Shown one piece after another: positions 1-6,863 of a stretch of DNA of 16,770 nucleotides. Under the pieces are notes generated by a model, which ran no database searches, was not told the DNA's origin, and saw only the letters and a program-made list of their open reading frames with translations. The translations under genes were made by a program, and so were the position numbers. The stretch is taken from contig CAYOHM010000041.1 in NCBI GenBank assembly GCA_964403785.1, positions 1 to 16,770 of the forward strand, written 5' to 3'. Position 1 is the first letter of the stretch. Every line of letters starts with the position of its first letter. The stretch comes from MGBC120314 sp964403785 (GTDB lineage: Bacteria > Bacillota > Clostridia > Lachnospirales > Lachnospiraceae).

Positions 1-67
1 ATTGTTTTGGGGCATACATTATGAAGAGTCAGCAAAAAAATAAAAATTAATAAAAGGAAGAATGCCT

Positions 68-1819
68 ATGAATAATTTATTAAAAACTAACCTAAATTTA
101 TATGATACTTTTATAAAGTCCTGTGAAACAGAGGATGATTATAAAAAATTTTATGATAAGCTGGAACTTGCGGGTGCGGGTCAAATCAGCAGTCTGACAG
201 AAAAAGAGAAGAAGCTGGAAGGTTATATGCAAAACGAACGAAACCTGTACGAGCAGAACTCCATGCAAAGCGGCACTGCCAACGAGGCATTTCCGTCGGC
301 ACAGCCTTTCTATTCTCAAAAGAAAAAGATAAGTCAGAGCAATCTTTATAAAAAGGTATTTGCTCCGATGCCAAAGGGAGGACTGCTGCACGTACACAGC
401 TGCGCGGGACTTTCCTTTGACGGCTTGCTGGATATGCTTAAAGAATGGGACATAGCCCATGAGAATGATGATAATAATCGCGTTTATATAATAACGGAGG
501 AAAATAATCTTCCGGCGGGATATATTACGGGAATGTTATTATATGGAAGCAATCTGGGTAATCTCAGAAGCATGTGCAGACTTTTTACGGAGTATGCCAA
601 TACCCAGGTGGGAATGGATAATGTGTCGAAATTTTTTACTTTTGCGGGAGATTATGCAGAGGATATTCCGTATGCATGGGATTTCTTTAATGAGATATTT
701 CTTCGTACAAGCAATCTTTTCAGCAACAAGGACTTTTACGAGGAATATCATATACGCTTTTTTAAGGAATGTCTTGATGACAACATACCGTATGTAGAGG
801 TTCGCAGCGGTTTTGAAACCTTTAACGCCAATTTGGTGCATGAGATGGTCGGGTTGCCTGAATTTAAGTCAAACAAAGCCTTATATTTTTATGAAATGTT
901 ATCGGATGTAGATCCTGAATCACCGGATGATGAATTTCTTAAGCTTATGCATAGTGCAATGGATTCGGCAGCTCCGATTGAGGTTAAGGTAATACTTAAT
1001 GCAAGACGTGATCTTAAACCGGAGGGCACAGAGCTTAGCAAGCTGTCAAAGAAGGTGGATGCTGCGATTTGCCTTGTGGAAAGGTACAACAGCGGGAGTG
1101 ATGCCGAGTACAGGGATTTCCTTATAGGCTTTGATTTTGTCAGCGAGGAAGATAGAGGGCAGACAACGGATGCATATGCCGAAAAAATTATTTACGGACA
1201 GGTAGGCAGCGGATATGATGCCGGTAAGGACCCTTCGGGACCGCCCAGAATCCAAAGAATTAATTTTTTCCTTCATGATGGGGAAAGCGTTTGGCCGGAT
1301 AATAAAAATATGGCATCTGCTTCGGCAATTTCGCGCCATAGAATCGGTCATGGAATATCGCTGGTTAAGAATCCTAAATTATTGGATGGGATTACCTGTC
1401 AAATAGGAGGATTGACTGAACCGGTTCTTGAAATTTGCCCAATCAGCAACCAGCTTTTACGCTATTATAAGGATATTCGAAATCACCCTCTGAATGAGCT
1501 GTTAAAGCGCGGTATTTTATGTGTCATAGCCAATGATGATCCGCAGCTTTTGGGAAACCCCGGACTTTCATATGATATCTGGGAGGCTTATGTTGCATTT
1601 AATCTCCCACTCGCGGTAATTAAGGGAATTATTCTCACAGCATACTATTACCGCAGTTATGATTATACGGTGGATATAACTGCAGCATCAACGCAGCAGT
1701 CCGATGTGCTTAAGGATGGAGCTGACAATGAGCAGGAAATTATGAAAAAAGCATATGATGATTTTAACAAGGACTGGAACGAGTACATTGAAAATGTTTA
1801 CGATTCAATATTCGGATAA
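68..1819 (+). CDS. ADA2/ADGF-type adenosine deaminase-like metallohydrolase
   Basis: Probable zinc-dependent purine-nucleoside deaminase (adenosine to inosine) of the amidohydrolase superfamily, 583 residues. Motifs, numbered from the ATG at 62, occur in family order: MPKGGLLHVHS around 103-113 with metal ligands H110 and H112, a VEVRSGF strand, GFDFVSEEDRG, FLHDGES with H405 and the likely catalytic E408, HRIGHG with H430, CPISNQ, and ANDDP with D492/D493. The long N-terminal region (about 100 residues) and the 'MPKG.LLHxH' and 'CPISNQ...NHP' wording resemble the ADA2/ADGF/CECR1 branch more than the roughly 340-residue classical Add. I chose the ATG at 68 because AAGGAAG (54-60) sits 7 nt upstream; it abuts the ATG at 62. 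There is no hydrophobic leader, so the protein is probably cytosolic. It stands alone with no purine-salvage partner. Substrate is inferred; another nucleoside or modified purine is possible. Confidence 0.8.
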   Translation: MNNLLKTNLNLYDTFIKSCETEDDYKKFYDKLELAGAGQISSLTEKEKKLEGYMQNERNLYEQNSMQSGTANEAFPSAQPFYSQKKKISQSNLYKKVFAPMPKGGLLHVHSCAGLSFDGLLDMLKEWDIAHENDDNNRVYIITEENNLPAGYITGMLLYGSNLGNLRSMCRLFTEYANTQVGMDNVSKFFTFAGDYAEDIPYAWDFFNEIFLRTSNLFSNKDFYEEYHIRFFKECLDDNIPYVEVRSGFETFNANLVHEMVGLPEFKSNKALYFYEMLSDVDPESPDDEFLKLMHSAMDSAAPIEVKVILNARRDLKPEGTELSKLSKKVDAAICLVERYNSGSDAEYRDFLIGFDFVSEEDRGQTTDAYAEKIIYGQVGSGYDAGKDPSGPPRIQRINFFLHDGESVWPDNKNMASASAISRHRIGHGISLVKNPKLLDGITCQIGGLTEPVLEICPISNQLLRYYKDIRNHPLNELLKRGILCVIANDDPQLLGNPGLSYDIWEAYVAFNLPLAVIKGIILTAYYYRSYDYTVDITAASTQQSDVLKDGADNEQEIMKKAYDDFNKDWNEYIENVYDSIFG

Positions 1820-1840
1820 TTAAGGCTGCATTAAAATCTC

Positions 1841-1869
1841 TTGACAATCGAACAAATGTTTGCTATATT
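1841..1869 (+). promoter_or_regulatory. Sigma-A-type promoter of the zinc-ribbon gene
   Basis: A perfect -35 TTGACA (1841-1846), a 17-nt spacer and -10 TATATT (1864-1869), preceded by TG at 1861-1862 (extended -10). Transcription should start near 1876, giving a very short leader before the ATG at 1891. The spacer contains a LexA-like operator, so this strong promoter is probably normally repressed. Confidence 0.8.
1849..1862 (+). promoter_or_regulatory. Putative LexA (SOS/Cheo-type) operator
   Basis: The sequence CGAACAAATGTTTG matches the Gram-positive LexA/DinR box CGAACRNRYGTTYC at 13 of 14 positions; only the last base differs. It lies inside the spacer of a near-consensus promoter, where bound repressor would exclude RNA polymerase. 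The consensus is established knowledge from Bacillus. That the box works here is an inference from match and placement. Confidence 0.6.
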
Positions 1870-1890
1870 AAATCTAAAGAGGTGAGGATA

Positions 1891-2070
1891 ATGGTAAGTG
1901 AAAGGAATACATGCCCTTTATGCAGGAAGAGAATTTTTGACCTGACAGCGGCAGAGAATGATATCTGCTTTTCTATTGAGTTGAAATGCCCTAATTGCAG
2001 GAATATTGTCAGGGTAAATCACGGCATTGAAAAGAGACTTAATCGCATTAAGAGCTTACAGAATACTTGA
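1891..2070 (+). CDS. Small Com-like zinc-ribbon protein
   Basis: A 59-residue, lysine/arginine-rich protein with two CxxC knuckles: CPLC near residues 8-11 and CPNC near 33-36, about 21 residues apart, forming a four-cysteine zinc ribbon. The layout (CPxCxxxIFxLT...IELKCPNCRNIVRVN) resembles the phage Mu Com family, whose founder is an RNA-binding translational activator. Whether this protein binds RNA, DNA or a protein is unknown. I chose the ATG at 1891 because GAGGTGAGG (1879-1887) is its ribosome binding site; a GTG at 1882 lies within that site. The gene is preceded by a strong promoter with a LexA-type box, suggesting induction on DNA damage. No phage genes are adjacent, so it may be a phage remnant or a domesticated regulator. 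No terminator is obvious after it. Confidence 0.65.
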   Translation: MVSERNTCPLCRKRIFDLTAAENDICFSIELKCPNCRNIVRVNHGIEKRLNRIKSLQNT

Positions 2071-2105
2071 TAGTTACATTACTTTAAATTGTAGCACAAT
2101 AGGTG

Positions 2106-2134
2106 TAGAAACTTTTAGGAAAGTATGCTATATT
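2106..2134 (+). promoter_or_regulatory. Probable extended -10 promoter for the MIP channel gene
   Basis: TATATT (2129-2134) is preceded by TG at 2126-2127 (extended -10), with a weak -35 TAGAAA (2106-2111, 4 of 6 matches) at 17-nt spacing. The 13-nt core TGCTATATTAAAT is identical to that of the zinc-ribbon promoter at 1861-1873, but no LexA-like box is present here. The rest of 2071-2213 is AT-rich leader with no other clear feature. Confidence 0.55.
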
Positions 2135-2213
2135 AAATATGTTAATACGAAACAATTTAACATATATTGCAGTAGTATTAAACAATTATACGAAAGGTTA
2201 AAAAGGTGTTGTT

Positions 2214-2930
2214 ATGGCATTTTTAGCGGAATTTGCAGGTAGTTTAATTTTTCTCTTGGGCGGATACGCCTACATGTGCAATGTTAATTTAAAGAAGACT
2301 TTGGTAGGAACGCTTAATTACATTGAGCTGGTATTTGCGTGGTCGCTTGCGGTAGGCTTTGGACTTACGATAGCGGTTGTAATGGGTGGTCCGGCATATT
2401 TGAATCCCGGAGTTGTATTAGGCAGTATGATATGGAACGGATTAAGTGTAGCAGATGGATGCTTATACATATTGATGGAATTTTTGGCAGCAGGAGTAGC
2501 AGTTGCGTTGTGTTCTGTTTTCTTTCATGACAGCTTTAAGGCAACACCGGATACCTCTAAGAGAGGAATCTTTTCTGCATATCCTGTAGAAAAGAATATG
2601 CCGCTTAACTTTATTCAGGAAGTAATGGCAACATTTTTATTCTTATTCATCGTATTTATGGGAATTGCAATGACCTCTGACCCGATAATGATAGGTATTG
2701 TGGGTTTTGGCGCCGTAGCGATATTATCATTAACTCTTAATAGTACAGGATTTAGTATGAATGCAATGCGTTCGTTTTTCAGCAGCATTTGGTATACTGT
2801 TTTACCGATACCTAATAAAGGCAGCGACAAGGTGGATTGGAGCTATCAGTTTATTGTCAATTTTATAGGCAGCAGTATCGGCGGTATATTAGCGGTTATT
2901 GTGACGAGTATTATTAAAGCAAATATGTAA
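2214..2930 (+). CDS. Divergent aquaporin/glycerol facilitator-family channel (MIP)
   Basis: A 238-residue, very hydrophobic protein, the usual length for the MIP family, with about six membrane segments and two re-entrant half-helices. The first signature is recognisable as GGPAYLNPGV (N64-P65-G66 replacing NPA). The second is TGFSMNAMRSF (N183-A184-M185-R186), aligning with the canonical TGFxMNPARDF but lacking the proline. The selectivity-filter arginine R186 is kept. It likely moves small neutral solutes such as water, glycerol or lactic acid across the cytoplasmic membrane, but the altered motifs make the substrate uncertain. The ATG at 2214 has AAAGG (2202-2206) 7 nt upstream. It has its own promoter and terminator, so it is likely monocistronic. 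Neighbours give no clue to its substrate. Confidence 0.75.
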   Translation: MAFLAEFAGSLIFLLGGYAYMCNVNLKKTLVGTLNYIELVFAWSLAVGFGLTIAVVMGGPAYLNPGVVLGSMIWNGLSVADGCLYILMEFLAAGVAVALCSVFFHDSFKATPDTSKRGIFSAYPVEKNMPLNFIQEVMATFLFLFIVFMGIAMTSDPIMIGIVGFGAVAILSLTLNSTGFSMNAMRSFFSSIWYTVLPIPNKGSDKVDWSYQFIVNFIGSSIGGILAVIVTSIIKANM

Positions 2931-2970
2931 CCTTGATTATCAAAAATTCATAATTGTGCTGTCACTAAAT

Positions 2971-3020
2971 GGCGGAAGTAAAGAAATGTAATATTCTTTG
3001 CTTCCGCCTTAACTGTTTTT
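2971..3020 (+). terminator. Strong Rho-independent terminator after the channel gene
   Basis: A 15-bp stem (one T-G wobble), GGCGGAAGTAAAGAA (2971-2985) against TTCTTTGCTTCCGCC (2994-3008), with the 8-nt loop ATGTAATA. It is followed by TTAACTGTTTTT ending in five T. It separates the left genes from the polysaccharide genes. Confidence 0.85.
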
Positions 3021-3024
3021 AAGA

Positions 3025-3054
3025 CTGTCAATTATTGTGTCTATATGCTATAAT
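3025..3054 (+). promoter_or_regulatory. Promoter of the phosphotransferase operon
   Basis: A perfect -10 TATAAT (3049-3054) with TG at 3046-3047 (extended -10), and -35 CTGTCA (3025-3030, 4 of 6 matches) at 18-nt spacing. It lies directly behind the terminator, so it likely drives the 3099-6771 genes. The leader contains a small potential hairpin (TACTC/GAGTA, about 3067-3084). Confidence 0.7.
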
Positions 3055-3098
3055 GTACGCAAAGAGTACTCAGTAAGCCGAGTAAAGGGGGACGCCTA

Positions 3099-4613
3099 AT
3101 GGTTAAGTCGGATAAGGAACAATATGTGAGGACATTGGAGAGCGTAAATAATTTATGCAGCCGTCTTATGGATATTAAAGAAGATGATACACGTCTGCAG
3201 ATTCTTACAAATTGCCAGGAGGCAGCCATTGCCTTGGGCGAAAATCTTGAGAATTGTAAGAATTCTTCTGACAATAGCGCAATCAAGGAAAATAAAATCA
3301 TAAAACGAATTGAGGATTTTTGCGAACAGATATATGTATGCTCGCAGGATTTTAATTCACGAAATGTGGCTGTTTTAAAGTCTATAATATCAGAAATTAA
3401 GATTCTTATAGCAAATATACCGCGGACTTACAGGGTTGTTTTCCTTCCGTACAAAGCATCCATGTGGGACAGCCTTGAGAGCATCTGGAAGTGTTTTGCT
3501 GAGGATGAAAGATGTGAAACTTCGGTTGTACCTATTCCTTATTATGAGGCAAACCGACAGACAAATCAGTGGGAAATACGTTATGAGGGCCAGCTCTACC
3601 CAAAGGAAGTTCCCGTTGTATATTTTCAGGATTATTCCATTCAGGAAAAAAGACCGGATATTGTTTTTGTGCACAATCCTTTTGACAGCTATAATTATGT
3701 AACCACGGTGGATCCGGCGTATTATTCTGAGGAATTAAAAAAATATTGTTCAAAATTGGTTTATGTTCCATATTATGTAAACCCGGGCTTCTTGTCATCG
3801 GCTTATAATCAGCTTCCGCTGCTGTACCGTTCGGATTATATTGTGCTGCAGTCGGAGAAAATGAAGGAAACCTGCAAAGAATTTCCATATTACAACAGGG
3901 TACTTCCTCTTGGCTCACCTAAATTTGACAAGGTCATTTTGCTTAACAATGCCAAAGTCGCTCCGCCAGAGGAATGGAATATTGATATGAACGGAAAAAA
4001 GAAAATCCTTCTTAACACAACCATTGAGGATTTTCTGCAGAATACGGAAAAGCTGCTTGAAAAGCTGCATTGTTTTTTTGATAGAGCTGCAGCCGTAAAT
4101 GATGTGGTTATAATATGGAGACCGCATCCGCTGCTGGAGAGTACGGTTAAGGCAATGAGACCGCAGTTCGTTGAAAAGTATGAACAGCTCGTGGATTTTT
4201 TTAAGGAAAGTCATGCAGGAGTGCTGGACACCACGGCTGACATATCAAGGGCAGTTGCAGCAACGGATGCCTACATAGGCTCCTCATACAGCTCCGTTAT
4301 GGCACTTTATGAGGTATGCGGTAAGCCGGTGTTCTGCTTTGACAGTCAGCATATATATGTTACGGACATTGAACATAAGAAAAAACGTGCGAATCCTGAA
4401 GAAGTATTCAAAATGAGATTTGAAGATGATTTTTTTGCCTGTCGCGAATCTGAAGAATATAATTTTGATGATTTTGTGGAGGATCTTGTCGGAGAACGCC
4501 TCGGCAAGGTTTTGGAAAACCAAAGGATTGCAGAAGCGGGAATAAGTAATAATCTCGATGGGACATGCGGACAGAAGGTACATGAATACATAATGAAGGA
4601 TTTGATAAGGTAA
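3099..4613 (+). CDS. TagB/TagF-like CDP-glycerol glycerophosphotransferase-family protein
   Basis: A 504-residue cytosolic enzyme likely transferring an alditol-phosphate from a CDP donor to a surface-glycan acceptor. Residues 1-105 form a helical, charged, probably coiled-coil region. The GT-B-like catalytic part starts near residue 108 (TYRVVFLPYKASMWDSL). Signatures include FVHNPFD with H192, LGSPKFD (compare the GxPR/KxD motif of TagF), IWRPHP with H343, and DAYIGSSYSSVMALYEVCGKPV with S395-S399, matching the HP and SSV motifs of the family. The ATG at 3099 has AAAGGGGG (3084-3091) 7 nt upstream. It is first in an operon with licD-like and glycosyltransferase genes, pointing to phospho-decoration of a polysaccharide. 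The donor (CDP-glycerol, CDP-ribitol or other) cannot be read from sequence; no tagD or tarI-like gene is present here. Confidence 0.75.
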   Translation: MVKSDKEQYVRTLESVNNLCSRLMDIKEDDTRLQILTNCQEAAIALGENLENCKNSSDNSAIKENKIIKRIEDFCEQIYVCSQDFNSRNVAVLKSIISEIKILIANIPRTYRVVFLPYKASMWDSLESIWKCFAEDERCETSVVPIPYYEANRQTNQWEIRYEGQLYPKEVPVVYFQDYSIQEKRPDIVFVHNPFDSYNYVTTVDPAYYSEELKKYCSKLVYVPYYVNPGFLSSAYNQLPLLYRSDYIVLQSEKMKETCKEFPYYNRVLPLGSPKFDKVILLNNAKVAPPEEWNIDMNGKKKILLNTTIEDFLQNTEKLLEKLHCFFDRAAAVNDVVIIWRPHPLLESTVKAMRPQFVEKYEQLVDFFKESHAGVLDTTADISRAVAATDAYIGSSYSSVMALYEVCGKPVFCFDSQHIYVTDIEHKKKRANPEEVFKMRFEDDFFACRESEEYNFDDFVEDLVGERLGKVLENQRIAEAGISNNLDGTCGQKVHEYIMKDLIR

Positions 4614-4677
4614 TGTAAAACTATGGGCGGGTGCAGGCTGGCAGGTGCGATTACCTTACATGAAGGGAGCAGTAAGT

Positions 4678-5592
4678 ATGATTAATTTTCCAGATAATTA
4701 TTTTGAAAAGGAAGTTCGGGACGGTTTTGAGGTGGCTTCCATGATGAAAAGGGCATGGGCCGGACAGCTTGAGGTTCTTCAGGTTATTCGTGATATATGT
4801 GAAAGGCATGATATAAAATGGTTTGCAGATTATGGTACTCTGCTTGGCGCAGTACGCCACAAAGGCTTCATTCCATGGGATGATGATATGGATATAGGAA
4901 TGCTGCGCGACCAATTAAATAAATTTATACGATATGCAAAGGACGAGCTGCCGAAGGGATATAAGCTGTTATGTATGGACCTTGAGCCGCAGTATGATTC
5001 GCTGATTGTGCGTGTGGTTAATTCTACGTCGGTTTCTATGGATGCCGACAGGATGGAAAAATATCATGGGTGCCCGTATGTGCTCGGAATTGACATTTTC
5101 CCTATGGATTATCTGTCACGTGTTCCACAGGAAAGGGAAATGCACCTGCAGCTTGTTGATATTATCCTCGGAGCAGTTGACAATGTTACTTCTGAGGATG
5201 CCTCACCGGAAGATGTGCAAAACTATATATCCCAGGTGGAAGAGCTTCTCAATGTTCATATTGACAGAAATCGTTCACTAAAGTCAGCACTTTTGTCCAT
5301 GGTAGAGAAGCTAAGCAGCATTTACGGTCCTGATGAGTCGGATGAGGTAACCGGAATATGGAGGCTGATATGGCAGAAAAATTTTGTATTCCCTAAAGAA
5401 TGGTTCACGGATTTGATAGAGCTGCCCTTTGAAACAGTAACAATACCGGTACCGTCACATTACCATGAAGTGCTTAAGCTAAAGATAGGGGATGACTATA
5501 TGACTCCAAAACGCTTTGAAACGCATAATTATCCGTTTTACAAAAAGCAGGAGGACATTATATATGACAAATTCGGATTCAGACCCGAATAA
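4678..5592 (+). CDS. licD: LicD-family phosphotransferase
   Basis: A 304-residue protein with the LicD signature at 52-72: YGTLLGAVRHKG followed by FIPWDDDMDIGM, with acidic residues D68-D70 and D72 in the nucleotidyltransferase-like active site, then GIDIFPMDYL downstream. LicD proteins transfer phosphocholine (or ribitol/glycerol-phosphate in related proteins) from a CDP donor onto teichoic acid, lipopolysaccharide or capsule sugars. I chose the ATG at 4678 because AAGGGAG (4663-4669) lies 8 nt upstream; in-frame GTG at 4645 and ATG at 4660 have no good site. It follows the TagF-like gene by 64 nt with no terminator, so the two probably act on the same glycan. Choline uptake or activation genes (licA, licB, licC) are not in the window, so the transferred group is unknown. 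Confidence 0.85.
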   Translation: MINFPDNYFEKEVRDGFEVASMMKRAWAGQLEVLQVIRDICERHDIKWFADYGTLLGAVRHKGFIPWDDDMDIGMLRDQLNKFIRYAKDELPKGYKLLCMDLEPQYDSLIVRVVNSTSVSMDADRMEKYHGCPYVLGIDIFPMDYLSRVPQEREMHLQLVDIILGAVDNVTSEDASPEDVQNYISQVEELLNVHIDRNRSLKSALLSMVEKLSSIYGPDESDEVTGIWRLIWQKNFVFPKEWFTDLIELPFETVTIPVPSHYHEVLKLKIGDDYMTPKRFETHNYPFYKKQEDIIYDKFGFRPE

Positions 5593-5604
5593 AGGAGATT
5601 TAAA

Positions 5605-6771
5605 ATGAGGTTATGTTTATTTTATTCCGGCGTAGAATCTTTTAATTATTTCACCGACTGTATCGCAGAAGAAATGATAAAAAGAGGTCATGACTGCTTT
5701 ATACTGGATCTTAATAATATGTCCGCTGTGGGGGAACATTCCCTGAAGGAGTTTGAACGTTTTTTGTTCGCCAAAGTGGATTTGGCGGTTGCATTTGACG
5801 GATTGGGAATAAAGGAGGATATGTTTATTGAATTATGGGATTCTATGAACACACGCACGGTCAATATTTTGATGGATCATCCGCTGCGTTTTCATCCTAC
5901 CATGAAAAAACATCCTGCAAATTATATTCAGTTTTGCTGTGACAGAAATCACGTGGAGTATGTAAAAAAATATTTTGCCCGCGAAGTGGAACGGGTCGAT
6001 TTTATGCCGCATGCAGGAACCTTTACAGGTGAACCGGATTTTTCACAATATGCAAACAGGCAGTATGATGTCCTTTTTTCGGGAACATATTACGAACCGC
6101 AAAACTATATTCAGCAGATAGATAATCAATTTAAGGACAATGAGATTTTAAAAGACTTTTATCACAGGCTGTCGGCTTATATGATAGAGAATTATTCCCT
6201 GACAACGGAACAGGCAGTGCTGGATACGGCGGATACAATGAAGCTTGAGCTAAAGCCTGAGCAGTTAAAGACGGTAATGGCGTGTTCAGAGCCGATAGAC
6301 TGGATGGCGCGTATGTATTACAGGGAAAAAGTGATACAGGTTATTGCGGATGCCGGAATTGACATATGGCTGCTCGGCAGGGGCTGGGAAAATCATCCTT
6401 GCTTTGGACGTTCCAACGTGCATATCATAAGTGATAGAGTACCATTTAAGGAAACACTTACGTTTATGAAGCAAGCCAAAATAAATCTTAATGTGATGCC
6501 GTGGTTTAAGGACGGAACACATGACCGTATATTTAATATATTGCTGCAGGGCTCTCTTCCGGTAACGGATGCGAGCATATGGCTTAATGAGAATTTTGAA
6601 GATAAAAAAGCAGTTGTATACTATGAACTTGGCAGACTGCACGAATTACCGGAAATAATTAAATATTATCTGGAAAAAACCGACGAGGCAGTATCAATCA
6701 TTCAAAACGGCATTAAAATCGTACGGTCGGATTACACATGGAAGAACATTGCAGATAGGATACTTTCTTGA
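5605..6771 (+). CDS. CgeB-like glycosyltransferase (GT-B, Glyco_trans_1_2 type)
   Basis: A 388-residue cytosolic protein with two Rossmann-like halves. The N-terminal half starts MRLCLFYSGVESFNYF and contains a DHPLRFHP stretch. The C-terminal half has WLLGRGWEN, then a nucleotide-sugar-binding segment FKDGTHDRIFNILLQGSLPVTD (D303, H306, R308) typical of the CgeB/YkvP-like GT-B domain, where the conserved tail forms the donor site. It ends with a YTWKNIADRIL helix common at the end of such enzymes. The ATG at 5605 has AAAGGAG (5591-5597) and follows licD by only 12 nt, so it is cotranscribed. It likely adds a sugar to the glycan that the two upstream enzymes modify. Donor and acceptor are unknown. 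No terminator follows before the next promoter. Confidence 0.7.
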   Translation: MRLCLFYSGVESFNYFTDCIAEEMIKRGHDCFILDLNNMSAVGEHSLKEFERFLFAKVDLAVAFDGLGIKEDMFIELWDSMNTRTVNILMDHPLRFHPTMKKHPANYIQFCCDRNHVEYVKKYFAREVERVDFMPHAGTFTGEPDFSQYANRQYDVLFSGTYYEPQNYIQQIDNQFKDNEILKDFYHRLSAYMIENYSLTTEQAVLDTADTMKLELKPEQLKTVMACSEPIDWMARMYYREKVIQVIADAGIDIWLLGRGWENHPCFGRSNVHIISDRVPFKETLTFMKQAKINLNVMPWFKDGTHDRIFNILLQGSLPVTDASIWLNENFEDKKAVVYYELGRLHELPEIIKYYLEKTDEAVSIIQNGIKIVRSDYTWKNIADRILS

Positions 6772-6774
6772 GTT

Positions 6775-6803
6775 TTGCATTATGTATAAAGGTGTGGTAT
6801 TAT
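6775..6803 (+). promoter_or_regulatory. Promoter of the ten-gene polysaccharide operon
   Basis: TTGCAT (6775-6780), a 17-nt spacer, then TATTAT (6798-6803) with TG at 6795-6796 (extended -10). It lies in the 92-nt gap before the GT-D gene, the only sizeable gap between 5593 and 16769. The leader of about 55 nt has no clear riboswitch or attenuator. Read-through from the upstream operon is also likely, as no terminator is visible. Confidence 0.65.
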
Positions 6804-6863
6804 ACAATCAGGCAGTGTTGCACATAATAAAGCATTAGGTAATTGCGAAACTAAGGTGGAAAA

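Noticed and set aside
62..67. ATG at 62 as the start of the deaminase-like gene
   Set aside because: It directly abuts the AAGGAAG ribosome binding site (about 1 nt spacing); the in-frame ATG at 68 has a normal 7-nt spacing.
2141..2161. GTTAA...TTAAC inverted repeat in the leader of the channel gene
   Set aside because: Only five paired A/T-rich bases over a 21-nt span; expected by chance in such AT-rich DNA and resembles no known operator.
2027..2242. A 71-codon open frame bridging the zinc-ribbon gene and the channel gene
   Set aside because: It starts with TTG and no ribosome binding site, overlaps two better genes in other frames, contains a promoter, and reads as AT-rich noise.
3067..3084. 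TACTC/GAGTA hairpin in the leader of the TagF-like gene
   Set aside because: A five-base stem is too weak to call a riboswitch or attenuator.
6772..6863. Possible terminator or riboswitch between the two polysaccharide operons
   Set aside because: No GC-rich stem followed by a T-tract and no conserved riboswitch core is visible; only the promoter is supported.
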